Source of the DNA: an uncultured Acidobacteriota bacterium
Lineage (GTDB): Bacteria; Acidobacteriota; Terriglobia; Terriglobales; Acidobacteriaceae
DNA length: 64,000 nt
Direction: 5' to 3'
NCBI GenBank assembly: GCA_903873705.1
Contig: CAIQPK010000086.1
Span: forward strand, 62,001 to 126,000
Part shown: piece by piece, positions 8,642 to 16,606 of the stretch
Layout: every line of letters starts with the position of its first letter
How positions within the stretch are numbered: the stretch's first letter is position 1
The notes under the pieces: model-generated
Told to the model about the DNA's origin: nothing
What the model saw: the letters and a program-made list of their open reading frames with translations, nothing else
Database searches by the model: none
Program-made: the position numbers and the translations under genes

Positions 8642-9841
8642 TTAGCCCTTGGGCAGCGCGCGTAGTCGCTTAACGGCTGTGGGGATGATTTCCAGCGCGC
8701 GGTCGACTTCTTCTTCGGTGGTGAGCCTCGAGAGCGAAAGGCGGATGCTGCTGCGGGCCTCGGCGTGCGTGAGGCCCATGGCGGTGAGGACGTGGGACGG
8801 CTCGGTGGCGCCGGACTGGCAGGCGGCTCCAAAGCTGGCGGAAATACCCTTTACGTCGAGCGCGATGATGAGCGATTCCGCGTCGATGCCGGGGATGCGG
8901 AGATTGATCGTGTTGGGGACGCGTGGTGCATGGGCCGCGTTGATGGCGGCGTCCGGAATGGAAGACAGCAGGCCTGCTTCGAGGCGCGTGGTGAGGGAAT
9001 GTAGCGCGGCGGGAGCGTCGGAGGCGAGCCACGTGCGCGCGAGTTCGGCGGCGCGGCCCAGGGCTACGATGCCCGGGACGTTCTCCGTTCCGGCACGGCG
9101 CTGGCGCTCGTGGGGGCCGCCGTGGAAGAGCGGTGCAAGTTGCACGCCTGTGCGGACGAACAGCACGCCGGTGCCCTGCGGCGCGTACATTTTGTGGCCG
9201 GAAAGCGAAAGCAGGTCGACGTTCTTGAACTCACCGGCAAGCCCGGCGCCACCGAGGTCGATGGGCTGCTTTCCTGCGGCCTGCACGGCGTCGGTGTGAA
9301 AGAGGATGGTAGCGCCGTTGCGTTCGGCGAATGCCTTTGCGATGCGGGCAAGCTTGCCGACGGGCTGGATGGCGCCGGTCTCGTTGTTGGCGAGCATGAC
9401 GGAGACGAGCCGCGTCTCGGGCCGCAACGCCGCTTCAAACACTGCGGGGTCGATGACGCCGTCTGCCGTCGGCGCAAGGTACGTGACGGTGACGCCGCGC
9501 TTTTCCAGCGACTCTGCCGTGTAGAGCACGGCGTGATGCTCAATGGCGGTCGTGATCAGGTGTGCTGGCTTGCCATGGTCGAGATACGGCTGAAGTACGC
9601 CCGCGAGGGCAAGGTTATCGCTTTCGGTGCCTCCGGAGGTGAAGACGATCTCTTTGGGCTGCGCATTCAGCAGCGCTGCTACGGAAGCTCGAGCGCGCTC
9701 AACGGCCGAGCGCGTGCGCTGGCCGGAGAAGTGCGCCGAGCTGGGATTGCCAAAGCTCTCTTCCCAGAAGGGGCGCATCGCCTCCACGACCTCGGGAAGG
9801 ACGGGCGTCGTGGCGTTCGCGTCGAGGTAGATGCGCGGCAT
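8642..9841 (-). CDS. Cysteine desulfurase (IscS/NifS family)
   Basis: PLP enzyme taking sulfur from cysteine as a protein persulfide for iron-sulfur clusters or tRNA thiolation. The N-terminal MPRIYLDANATTPV, the PLP lysine in LSGHKMYAPQGTG (Lys217) and the sulfur-carrying cysteine loop SFGAACQSGATEPSH (Cys341) are all present; it is 399 residues, as usual. No iscU or other Isc/Suf gene is adjacent, so its partner must be elsewhere. A TAGAAT hexamer lies exactly 6 nt before the ATG and no Shine-Dalgarno sequence is seen, so the mRNA may be leaderless. Confidence 0.93.
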   Translation of the reverse strand: MPRIYLDANATTPVLPEVVEAMRPFWEESFGNPSSAHFSGQRTRSAVERARASVAALLNAQPKEIVFTSGGTESDNLALAGVLQPYLDHGKPAHLITTAIEHHAVLYTAESLEKRGVTVTYLAPTADGVIDPAVFEAALRPETRLVSVMLANNETGAIQPVGKLARIAKAFAERNGATILFHTDAVQAAGKQPIDLGGAGLAGEFKNVDLLSLSGHKMYAPQGTGVLFVRTGVQLAPLFHGGPHERQRRAGTENVPGIVALGRAAELARTWLASDAPAALHSLTTRLEAGLLSSIPDAAINAAHAPRVPNTINLRIPGIDAESLIIALDVKGISASFGAACQSGATEPSHVLTAMGLTHAEARSSIRLSLSRLTTEEEVDRALEIIPTAVKRLRALPKG

Positions 9842-9847
9842 AAGTCG

Positions 9848-9853
9848 ATTCTA
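9848..9853 (-). promoter_or_regulatory. Candidate -10 element of a leaderless promoter (cysteine desulfurase)
   Basis: TAGAAT on the minus strand ends 6 nt before the ATG at 9841. There is no clear -35 hexamer and no ribosome-binding site between them. Confidence 0.5.
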
Positions 9854-9911
9854 GAAGCAGTGAAGAATGTTAGGCTGGAGTCGTTTTCAAATGCTGTTCC
9901 GAGGTGAAGTG

Positions 9912-10520
9912 ATGCGGTTGAAAAGTGTGATGGCAGCAGTGGCAATGGGCCTGTGTTCGCTGGCGGGCAGCGCGCAGATGAGCATGGGCGGCAGCGCCGC
10001 GCCCGCGGGCAAAATGGTTGAGCCTTCCAAGGCGCTCGACGACCTGCTGATGACGCTCGAGCACGATGTGATGGGCGTGGTGAAGACAATGCCGGCGGAT
10101 AAATATAACTTTGCGCCCTCGCACGCGACCTTTGCCGCGGGCCAGGGAGAAAAGTTCGACGGCGTCCGCACGTTTGCCGAGCAGGTGTCACACCTGGCGC
10201 AGGCCAACTACTTTTTCGCGATGGGCGTGAGCGGACAGAAGCCCGACCGCGACGTCGCCGCGATCGCCAAGTTGACCACCAAGGATGAGCTGGTGAAAGC
10301 GCTGGCCGATTCCTTCGCCTTCGCCCACAAAGCCAACGCGACCGTGACCGTGGGGAATGCTTTTCTCACCATCAAGGGCGAAGATGGGTTGAACACCCGC
10401 GTCACGCTTGCTGCCTTCATCGCAACCCACGGTTATGACCACTACGGCCAGATGGTCGAGTATCTGCGCATGAATGGGCACGTTCCGCCGTCGAGCGCCC
10501 CGGAGCCGCCCAAGAAGTAG
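9912..10520 (+). CDS. Secreted DinB-like protein
   Basis: DinB/YfiT-type four-helix protein with a signal peptide (MRLKSVMAAVAMGLCSLAGSAQ). This start is preferred over an upstream in-frame ATG because it begins the signal peptide and follows GAGGTG. Possible metal-binding histidines are in EHDVMGVVKTMP, EQVSHLAQANY and ATHGYDHYGQMVEYLR, the standard three-histidine pattern. Function of exported DinB proteins is not established; they are common in Acidobacteriota. Another DinB protein, without a signal peptide, is at 26407-26910. Confidence 0.85.
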   Translation: MRLKSVMAAVAMGLCSLAGSAQMSMGGSAAPAGKMVEPSKALDDLLMTLEHDVMGVVKTMPADKYNFAPSHATFAAGQGEKFDGVRTFAEQVSHLAQANYFFAMGVSGQKPDRDVAAIAKLTTKDELVKALADSFAFAHKANATVTVGNAFLTIKGEDGLNTRVTLAAFIATHGYDHYGQMVEYLRMNGHVPPSSAPEPPKK

Positions 10521-10540
10521 AAACAACGCTTTTGCGGCGG

Positions 10541-10557
10541 GTTATGGCGGCCATAAC
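10541..10557 (+). promoter_or_regulatory. Palindrome upstream of a -10 element; candidate operator
   Basis: GTTATGG (10541-10547) and CCATAAC (10551-10557) form a perfect 7-bp inverted repeat with a 3-nt centre. It ends 2 nt before the TATAAT hexamer of the next gene, so a bound protein would cover the -35/spacer region. No regulator is identified. Confidence 0.4.
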
Positions 10558-10559
10558 GC

Positions 10560-10565
10560 TATAAT
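10560..10565 (+). promoter_or_regulatory. Consensus -10 element of a leaderless promoter
   Basis: A perfect TATAAT ending 6 nt before the ATG at 10572. No Shine-Dalgarno sequence fits in the gap, so translation probably begins at the mRNA 5' end. Confidence 0.6.
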
Positions 10566-10571
10566 CCGCCC

Positions 10572-10775
10572 ATGCGTAAACCTCTTTTCAGTAGTGCTTT
10601 GATCGCCGTTGTCATCGGTATGGTGGGTCTTAACCGCGTCATGACCTCGCCCGCATTCGCCACGTACCGCACCGTGGATGTCGTACAACTGCTGGGATCC
10701 GGTGCCTGTTTAGGCGTTGCCATGGTGATGCTGATTTTTGCGCTGCGCGGCGTTCGCCCGCAGCCGTCCGAGTAA
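10572..10775 (+). CDS. Small membrane protein, unknown function
   Basis: 67 residues with two predicted membrane segments (about residues 5-22 and 36-59) joined by a short loop, MTSPAFATYRTVDVVQ. I recognise no family. Support for its being real comes from the consensus TATAAT and palindrome just upstream and from a separate 51-bp gap after the DinB gene. Lacks cysteines apart from one in the second segment; no catalytic motif is visible. Confidence 0.6.
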   Translation: MRKPLFSSALIAVVIGMVGLNRVMTSPAFATYRTVDVVQLLGSGACLGVAMVMLIFALRGVRPQPSE

Positions 10776-10831
10776 GCTGGAAAGCAAGAGGCTACAGGCA
10801 GCATCGACTTTTGCAATCGAGGTTCGGGCCA

Positions 10832-11902
10832 ATGAACGCTGACGGGGCAAACGACGAACTCAAGCGGAGCGCACGCTTCTCGTGTGCTCTTGTGCTTCTG
10901 CTGTGCGCCTGCCACGCAGGCATGCAGGCCCAGGAGACGACGACCACGCTGCCCGAGGCTCCCAGCCAGGTGGCACGCCAGGGAAAGATCGCCGGCATCA
11001 TCACCGACACCGACGGCGCCGCGATTCCGGGCGCGCAGATCACACTCGAAGACCTCGCCAGCAAGGCCGCGCGCAACGTTCAGACGGATACAACCGGCGT
11101 CTTCGGTTTCGATGCTGTGGCGCCCGGCAAGTACCAGGCGCGCATCGCCGCGAAGGGCTTTTCGTCGTGGAAGATCGAGAGCATCGAGGTCCACGACGGC
11201 GAGGCGCTGACCCTGACCACGGTGGAACTCGGCGTGGAGGCGCTCAGTTCGACGGTCAACGCCATCACCATGGAAGATCTTGCCGAGCAGCAGATTACGG
11301 CAGAAGAGCACCAGCGCATCCTCGGCATCCTGCCTAACTTTTACGTGAGCTACGTGCCGCACGCTGCGCCGCTTACGCGCAAGCAGAAGTTCAAACTGGC
11401 GGTGGTCGTCAGCCGCGACCCGCTCACGTTCATGACGACGGCCGTGACCGCGGGCATTGAGCAGGCGCAGGGCGACTTCTCGGATTACGGCCCAGGCCTG
11501 ACCGGCTACGCCCAGCGCTACGCCGCCACCTATGGCGATCGCCTGGGGTCGACGTTCCTTGGCGCTGCCGTATTTCCGTCGCTCTTTCACCAGGACCCGC
11601 GATACTTCTATCGCGGCCATGGCAACGTGGTGAAGCGGGCGCTGTACGCCATTTCGACCGTGGTGATCTGCAAGGGCGACAACGGCAAATGGCAGCCGAA
11701 TTACTCGAATGTGCTGGGAAATCTGGGAGCGGCAGGGATCTCCACGCTTTACTATCCACGCAGCGCGCAGCACAGCGTGCAGGTCACTGTGGACAACACC
11801 TTGATTGGTGTTGCCTACGGCGCGTTCGGTACCTTGTTCCAGGAGTTTTTACTGCGTCATGTGACGCACGGCGCGCCGCCACCGGAGCCAAAGACTCCGT
11901 AG
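10832..11902 (+). CDS. Secreted protein with carboxypeptidase-regulatory-like (CnaB-type) domain
   Basis: An N-terminal signal (ARFSCALVLLLCACHAGMQAQ) is followed by a carboxypeptidase-regulatory-like beta-sandwich at about residues 45-130 (GKIAGIITDTDGAAIPGAQITLEDL...TTGVFGFDAVAPGKYQARIAAKGF). The C-terminal ~200 residues (DPLTFMTTAVTAGIEQAQ..., DPRYFYRG, ISTLYYP) form a domain I associate with Acidobacteriota secreted proteins but cannot name. No TonB-receptor barrel follows, unlike the large proteins that share the N-terminal domain. The start at 10832 follows GAGG at about 10 nt; an in-frame start 21 bp upstream is the alternative. The role is unknown; envelope location is inferred. Confidence 0.78.
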   Translation: MNADGANDELKRSARFSCALVLLLCACHAGMQAQETTTTLPEAPSQVARQGKIAGIITDTDGAAIPGAQITLEDLASKAARNVQTDTTGVFGFDAVAPGKYQARIAAKGFSSWKIESIEVHDGEALTLTTVELGVEALSSTVNAITMEDLAEQQITAEEHQRILGILPNFYVSYVPHAAPLTRKQKFKLAVVVSRDPLTFMTTAVTAGIEQAQGDFSDYGPGLTGYAQRYAATYGDRLGSTFLGAAVFPSLFHQDPRYFYRGHGNVVKRALYAISTVVICKGDNGKWQPNYSNVLGNLGAAGISTLYYPRSAQHSVQVTVDNTLIGVAYGAFGTLFQEFLLRHVTHGAPPPEPKTP

Positions 11903-11913
11903 GCGGCTGCCCG

Positions 11914-13044
11914 CTAGGTGCGTTCAGACATGGGGATGTACGGCGCCGGGTACACCGGGCCGGTGTAGTCGGCACGCGGGCGGATCAGGCGGTTGTCGTC
12001 GTGCTGCTCGATCACATGCGCCGCCCAGCCGGAGATGCGGCTGATGGCAAAAATCGGCGTGAACAGGTCGATCTCGATGCCCAGCGTCCGGTACGTTGAA
12101 GCCGAGTAGAAGTCGACGTTGGCGTTGAGCTTCTTCTGCTCCTTGATGTAGAGCTCGATCTTGCGCGACATCTCATACCACTTGGGATTGGCGTCACGGC
12201 CCAGCTCTTCGGACATCTTGCGCAGGTGCGTGGCGCGGGGGTCTTCGGTGGTGTAAACGCGATGACCGAAGCCGGAGATCTTCTCGTGGCGATCCAGCAT
12301 GGCGCGAACGTGCTCGACCGGGTCTTCGCCGGCGGCGTCGATCGCTTCGAGCAGGTGCATCACGGCTTCGTTGGCGCCGCCATGCAGCGGCCCTTTGAGC
12401 GCGCCGATGGCGCCGGTGACAGCCGAGTGCATGTCAGACAGCGTTGCCGCGATCACGCGGGCCGCGAAGGTGCTGGCATTGAGCTCATGATCCGCGTGCA
12501 GGACCAGGGCGACATCGAGCGCCTTGGTGGCCGTCTCGGTGGGCTTTTCGCCGTTGAGCATCCAAAGAAAATTGCCCGAATGCGTCAGGGACGGATCGGG
12601 CGGCACAATGTCTAGGCTTTTACGAATGCGATCGAAGATCGCAATAATCATGGGAATCTGCGCGGTCAGGCGGAAGGACTTGCGCAGGTTGCCCTCGTGG
12701 TTGACCAGCTTCTCGTCGGGATCGTAGATCGAGAGCAGCGACACCGCCGTGCGCAGCACTTCCATGGGCGCCGCAGAGGCGGGTACGGCGTGCAGGAATT
12801 CGATGATGTCCGGATGCATCTGCCGCGCCTTGGTCAGCTCGGCTGAAAATGCCTCGAGCTCCGGCGCTGTGGGCAGCTTGCCGTTCCAGAGAAGGTAGGT
12901 CGTCTCTTCGAACGTGGACTTGGTCGCCAGCTCGTGGATGGAGATGCCGCGGTAGGAGAGGATGCCTTGCCCGCCGTCGATGAAACAGATGGACGACTCG
13001 TTGGCGATAACGTCTTGTAGGCCTTTGGGTGCATTAAGCGACAT
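11914..13044 (-). CDS. gltA: Citrate synthase
   Basis: Condenses acetyl-CoA and oxaloacetate to citrate, the entry step of the TCA cycle. The start MSLNAPKGLQDVIANESSICFIDG matches the usual N-terminus; an upstream in-frame extension looks spurious. Catalytic histidine regions are GPLHGGANEAVM and GFGHRVYTTEDPRA. At 376 residues it is the short Gram-positive/archaeal type, not the long NADH-regulated enterobacterial type. 2-Methylcitrate synthase is closely related and cannot be excluded by sequence alone, but no other propionate-degradation gene is near. Confidence 0.92.
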   Translation of the reverse strand: MSLNAPKGLQDVIANESSICFIDGGQGILSYRGISIHELATKSTFEETTYLLWNGKLPTAPELEAFSAELTKARQMHPDIIEFLHAVPASAAPMEVLRTAVSLLSIYDPDEKLVNHEGNLRKSFRLTAQIPMIIAIFDRIRKSLDIVPPDPSLTHSGNFLWMLNGEKPTETATKALDVALVLHADHELNASTFAARVIAATLSDMHSAVTGAIGALKGPLHGGANEAVMHLLEAIDAAGEDPVEHVRAMLDRHEKISGFGHRVYTTEDPRATHLRKMSEELGRDANPKWYEMSRKIELYIKEQKKLNANVDFYSASTYRTLGIEIDLFTPIFAISRISGWAAHVIEQHDDNRLIRPRADYTGPVYPAPYIPMSERT

Positions 13045-13172
13045 AGGAGAAATGCTTTCCGTGCGGAAATCAACAGCACCAACGGTTATAGCTAAAGGCG
13101 AAGGGAAAGTCACCATGAATGAGCGGTAATCGACTCCCTGGGTCTCGTTTGAGACCTGCTTAACATGTTCGC

Positions 13173-13859
13173 TTATCCCCCGCGAACGGCGATGTAACTC
13201 TTGGTCAGTCCCAGCAGGCGTTCCTTCAAAATCCGGCAGTCGGGAAAGAGTTCTTTCACTTCACGATAGGTTAAGAGCCGGATGTCCCCGATCATCTCGT
13301 CCACCTGCTGCGGCGACGGCCGCGTAAACCATCCCCAGACCGTAAGATTGCGTGCGATACGCCGCTGAACGCTGCGGGGCAGGTATTGAAAGAAGGGTGC
13401 AAGCAGGTGAGGTTCCAGCGGAAAGCTCCGCGCCGGCGTCTGTATCCAGAGTTTGATGGCCACGCGCCGCGCTTCGGCCGCGAAGGCCTGCTGTCGCTCC
13501 CAGGTCGTCATATGCTCAATCACCGAGTTGGAGAAAGCCAGGTCGAAGCTGGCATCGGCAAATGGCAGTTGTGTGGCATCGCCCTCCACAGCCGTGAAGC
13601 GGTCCTCGCGCAGCAGCGCGATATCCGGGTAGCGGAGGTTGACCATCGTGACGGGAAAGGGGGTGCGGTCGGCAGTCTCGTTCAGCCAGGTGTTGGGTGC
13701 GCCGCCGATGTCCAGCACGCGGGTTTGCGGAGTCGGAGCAAATAGCGCGTAGAAGGTCTTCATGCGCCGGCGGCGGAAGCGGATAAAGACCTTCTGATGA
13801 ATCGTGAGCAACTTCAAGCGCGCAGGCTCCTGGATGGGTTCATCCCAAACTGTATGCAC
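13173..13859 (-). CDS. Class I SAM-dependent methyltransferase
   Basis: 229-residue Rossmann-fold methyltransferase. Motif I is RVLDIGGAPNTWL (about residues 47-59); the post-motif GDATQLPFADASFDLAFSNSVIEHM is typical of UbiE/Methyltransf_11 proteins. The basic N-terminal stretch (FIRFRRRRMKTFYALF) and C-terminal helix region are less usual. The start appears to be GTG, with the next ATG well inside the conserved part. Substrate unknown. It is followed downstream by citrate synthase and preceded by thiO, all on the minus strand but with separate spacings. Confidence 0.8.
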   Translation of the reverse strand: MHTVWDEPIQEPARLKLLTIHQKVFIRFRRRRMKTFYALFAPTPQTRVLDIGGAPNTWLNETADRTPFPVTMVNLRYPDIALLREDRFTAVEGDATQLPFADASFDLAFSNSVIEHMTTWERQQAFAAEARRVAIKLWIQTPARSFPLEPHLLAPFFQYLPRSVQRRIARNLTVWGWFTRPSPQQVDEMIGDIRLLTYREVKELFPDCRILKERLLGLTKSYIAVRGG

Positions 13860-13921
13860 GCCGGCGGGTAGGGTTGTCAGTGGTATGTCTGAATTTTGTC
13901 GACGGGCTGGCTTCGGCGAGA

Positions 13922-14989
13922 TCAGGAGAATCTTGCCGGTGCAAACGCCTGCAACGAGAGCTCGGGCGACTTGCCTTCAACGACGTCGGCCATAACCCGT
14001 GCGGTTGCGGGAGCCAGCAATATGCCGTTGCGATAGTGTCCGGCGGCAATGAACTGGTGCTCTGCGGCGAGTGATCCCAGCAGCGGAAGGTCATCCGGTG
14101 TGCCGGGGCGCAGGCCGGCCCAGGTGCTGATCGTGGGCGCCGTGGCAGCGTCGCCCAGTGCGGGCAGCAGCAGGGCGGCGCGCGCGCGCAAGGAGGCCTC
14201 GGTGGCGGCATTGGTCTGCTCGTCGAACCCCGCATGCTCCACGCTGGCGCCAATGACGGCGCAGCCGGCACGCTCACCGCTGGTGCGCGGGACAATGTAG
14301 ATGCCAGCGCCGCGCACCACCTCGCGCAGGGGCAGCGACGGTGGCAGCTTCACCAGCAGCATCTGTCCTTTGACGGGGCGCACCGGAGCGCCTGCCCAGG
14401 GGCCCTGGGTGTGAATCATTTTGCCTGGCGAAATGTCGCCACGCGATGTTTTAACGCAAAGGCCGCCGGCTTCCCGTTCAGCCACGCTTTCGAAGGTCGT
14501 GCCTTCGTGAAGCACAACTCCGGACGCACGGACGGCGAGCAGCAGGGCGGCGCAGAGTTCGCGAGGGTCAAGCGAATGTTCAAGGAGTCGGCCGAATTGC
14601 AGATCGCCCGGCGCAAGAAAGGGAGCATGACCGCGCAACTCTTCCGCGCTGAGCGGGTCAAGCGAGGTGACGCGTTTGTCGTCGAGGGCCTGGAGGGCAT
14701 GCGTTGTATGCAAAGGGACTTCGGCGTCACCGAGTTTTTTTATCCGGGCCAGAAAATCAGGGTAGAGTTGTATCGAGAGTGCGGAGAGGGAGCCGAGTTC
14801 CGGGCGGTTGTGCGGGTCGTTTTGCGCCAACATGCCGGCAGCGCGGCTGGAAGCGTGAGCCAGCGCTGTATCTCGCTCCAGCACAACGACCTTCGCACCG
14901 CGAGCGTCGAGTTCCAGGGCCAGGGAAAGACCAATAATGCCGGCTCCTGCGATCAAAACATCCGGTTTTGGCAGCACGGAGTGAAGCAT
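13922..14989 (-). CDS. thiO: FAD-dependent glycine oxidase-like protein (ThiO family, DAO superfamily)
   Basis: Flavoprotein oxidising glycine or a related amino acid to the imine; ThiO supplies dehydroglycine for the thiamin thiazole in some bacteria. The FAD-binding motif is VLIAGAGIIGLSLALEL near the N-terminus, with HPSSRAAGMLA-like sequence (HASSRAAGMLAQND) and a C-terminal GHYRNGILLAPATARVMADV, all as in ThiO. About 356 residues is normal. No other thi gene is adjacent, so a general D-amino-acid/glycine oxidase is possible. A TAAAAT hexamer lies just upstream; two closely spaced ATGs are candidates and the second is preferred. Confidence 0.82.
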   Translation of the reverse strand: MLHSVLPKPDVLIAGAGIIGLSLALELDARGAKVVVLERDTALAHASSRAAGMLAQNDPHNRPELGSLSALSIQLYPDFLARIKKLGDAEVPLHTTHALQALDDKRVTSLDPLSAEELRGHAPFLAPGDLQFGRLLEHSLDPRELCAALLLAVRASGVVLHEGTTFESVAEREAGGLCVKTSRGDISPGKMIHTQGPWAGAPVRPVKGQMLLVKLPPSLPLREVVRGAGIYIVPRTSGERAGCAVIGASVEHAGFDEQTNAATEASLRARAALLLPALGDAATAPTISTWAGLRPGTPDDLPLLGSLAAEHQFIAAGHYRNGILLAPATARVMADVVEGKSPELSLQAFAPARFS

Positions 14990-15081
14990 ATGCATCTTAT
15001 TTTAGGCGGTACTGCGCCTTTGTGGTGCCTGTGCCCGCGTGCTACCCAAGGGAAGCGAGCGGGCGTCCAACAAACGCACGT

Positions 15082-15088
15082 AGGAGGT
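15082..15088 (+). promoter_or_regulatory. Strong Shine-Dalgarno site
   Basis: AGGAGGT, a perfect match to the 16S 3' end, 4 nt before the ATG at 15093. It fixes the start of the coiled-coil protein and contrasts with the many apparently leaderless genes around it. Confidence 0.75.
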
Positions 15089-15092
15089 ACGA

Positions 15093-15950
15093 ATGAGTGA
15101 TCGCGAAGTTGTAACCTCGGATGAGTACGTAGTAACACCGAAAGCGCCCGGCTGGTTGATTGGCGTTTCTATCCTGGCCCTTGTTGTTGCGCTGGGAGCT
15201 GTGGGCTTTGCTTACGGATTGAACAACCACCTGGAGGCTGCACAGCAGGCCCAGACCGCTGCCAATGCGCGCAGTCAGGCGCTGGCAGACAAGCTGGAAC
15301 AGACCAACGATCGCATGCGGGCACAAGGCGAAATGCTTGGCCAGAGTGTGGGTCTGACCCAGAAGCAGCTCGAAGCGAAGACCGCGCAACTGGTCGAGGC
15401 CCAGCACGTGGCTGCTGCTTCAACAGCCAAGCTCGCCAAGGCGCAGGATGAAACTGCCGCCCAGGTGAACGCGGTGAAGACGGACGTATCCAGCGTGAAG
15501 ACCGACGTCGGCGGTGTGAAGACCGATGTCGCGACCACCCAGGCTGATCTTGCCAACACCAAAACGGCGCTCACCCGCGTGATGGGCGATGCCGGCGTGA
15601 TGAGCGGCCTGATTGCTACCAACCACGACGAGCTGGAACAGTTGAAGCACCGTGGTGACCGCAACTACTACGAGTTCACCCTTACGAAGGGTGCTCAGCC
15701 CACGCTGGTCTCCACCATCAAGCTGCAGTTGAAGAAGGCTGACCAGAAGCGCTCGAAGTTCACGCTGAATGTGAGCTCCGATGACAAGAACATCGAGAAG
15801 AAGGACAAGAACCTGAACGAACCGATCCAGTTCTACTCCGGAAAGACGCCGATGCTGTATGAGATCGTCGTCAACACCGAAGACAAGAACCAGATCAAGG
15901 GCTACTTGAGCACGCCGAAAAACGCGCCTCAACAGATCTCCATGCCCTAA
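15093..15950 (+). CDS. Membrane-anchored coiled-coil protein, unknown function
   Basis: 285 residues. One membrane segment (about 20-42, WLIGVSILALVVALGAVGFAYGL) is followed by a long coiled coil (about 48-190) rich in Ala, Gln, Lys, Thr, including three exact-length heptads KTDVxxV. The C-terminal ~95 residues (YYEFTLTKGAQPTLVSTIKLQL...QPIQFYSGKTPMLYEIVVN...IKGYLSTPK) look like a compact beta domain outside the membrane. I recognise no family; the overall architecture suits an envelope spacer or scaffold. It has a strong ribosome site, is monocistronic, and ends in a strong terminator, so it may be highly expressed (inference). Confidence 0.8.
   Translation: MSDREVVTSDEYVVTPKAPGWLIGVSILALVVALGAVGFAYGLNNHLEAAQQAQTAANARSQALADKLEQTNDRMRAQGEMLGQSVGLTQKQLEAKTAQLVEAQHVAAASTAKLAKAQDETAAQVNAVKTDVSSVKTDVGGVKTDVATTQADLANTKTALTRVMGDAGVMSGLIATNHDELEQLKHRGDRNYYEFTLTKGAQPTLVSTIKLQLKKADQKRSKFTLNVSSDDKNIEKKDKNLNEPIQFYSGKTPMLYEIVVNTEDKNQIKGYLSTPKNAPQQISMP
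15474..15536 (+). repeat. Three tandem 21-bp coding repeats
   Basis: Three in-frame 21-bp units, each beginning GTGAAGAC and encoding V-K-T-D-V plus two small residues. They form heptads of the coiled coil in the surrounding gene and probably arose by tandem duplication. Confidence 0.7.
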
Positions 15951-15968
15951 CCAGGTTGTTGCAACAGA

Positions 15969-16004
15969 AAGCCCGCGCGGCCACCGGCCGCGCGGGCTTT
16001 TCCT
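15969..16004 (+). terminator. Strong intrinsic terminator
   Basis: A perfect 14-bp stem (AAGCCCGCGCGGCC / GGCCGCGCGGGCTT) with a 3-nt loop and a T-rich tail (TTTTCCTTTT). It ends the coiled-coil gene and may also serve the convergent gene, which stops at 16015. Confidence 0.9.
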
Positions 16005-16014
16005 TTTGCCCGGC

Positions 16015-16584
16015 CTAGTGAAGCGTAACGACCTGCGGCGGCTGGTGGAAGAGGTTGATGGTCAGCGTGGCCGACTCCTTGCCGGTCCAGATGGCTTCGG
16101 TTGCTCCGGGGAAGTGGAGCAGCAGCATGCCTTCGGCGGTTTGCCCCGGCGCGATTTCCTTATTGCGCTCCAGCGGAGCTGAAGCCAGCGGCTGCAGGGC
16201 AGGGAACATCAGAAAGAGGTTGGGCAACTCGTTCTTCTGGATGATGTCGCCTTCGACCACCGTGTGATCGGGCTGGGTGATGACGGCGGTCTCGCCGTCT
16301 ATGTAGATGGGCAGCCGCAGCTTGTCGGTCACCTTCAGGTTGACGATCACATAAAGGTCGTTGTCCACGTGCGCGGCCGCGCCAATGATGTTGGTGGTGC
16401 CGCGTATCGCTTTGGTTTCCGAGCGGGCGTTGTAGATTTGCACGCGGGTTACGCTGGTCTCGGCGATGCTGTGGGGATTGAAGTAGAACACTGCCGCGCC
16501 GATGGCGGCGAGCACGACGGCCGCAATGGCAATGACGGGCGCCCGTGAAGGTGAGGGAATCAGGCCGGGGTTGAATTCGGGCAT
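16015..16584 (-). CDS. Membrane-anchored protein of unknown function
   Basis: 189 residues: a short N-terminal tail, one membrane segment (about 16-35, PVIAIAAVVLAAIGAAVFYF), then an extracytoplasmic domain of about 150 residues with the pattern of a single immunoglobulin-like beta sandwich (RVQIYNARS..., DLYVIVNLKVTDKLRLPIYID..., EIAPGQTAEGMLLLHFPG). The segment order resembles DUF4352-type proteins, but I am not sure of the family. It is separated from polX by 22 bp and likely co-transcribed behind it or alone; no partner suggests a role. Confidence 0.7.
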   Translation of the reverse strand: MPEFNPGLIPSPSRAPVIAIAAVVLAAIGAAVFYFNPHSIAETSVTRVQIYNARSETKAIRGTTNIIGAAAHVDNDLYVIVNLKVTDKLRLPIYIDGETAVITQPDHTVVEGDIIQKNELPNLFLMFPALQPLASAPLERNKEIAPGQTAEGMLLLHFPGATEAIWTGKESATLTINLFHQPPQVVTLH

Positions 16585-16606
16585 GGCGGAAGGATAACCC
16601 AGCAGG

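Noticed and set aside
15474-15536. Short tandem repeats as a CRISPR-like array
   Set aside because: The units are contiguous 21-bp in-frame codon repeats without spacers, inside a coiled-coil gene.
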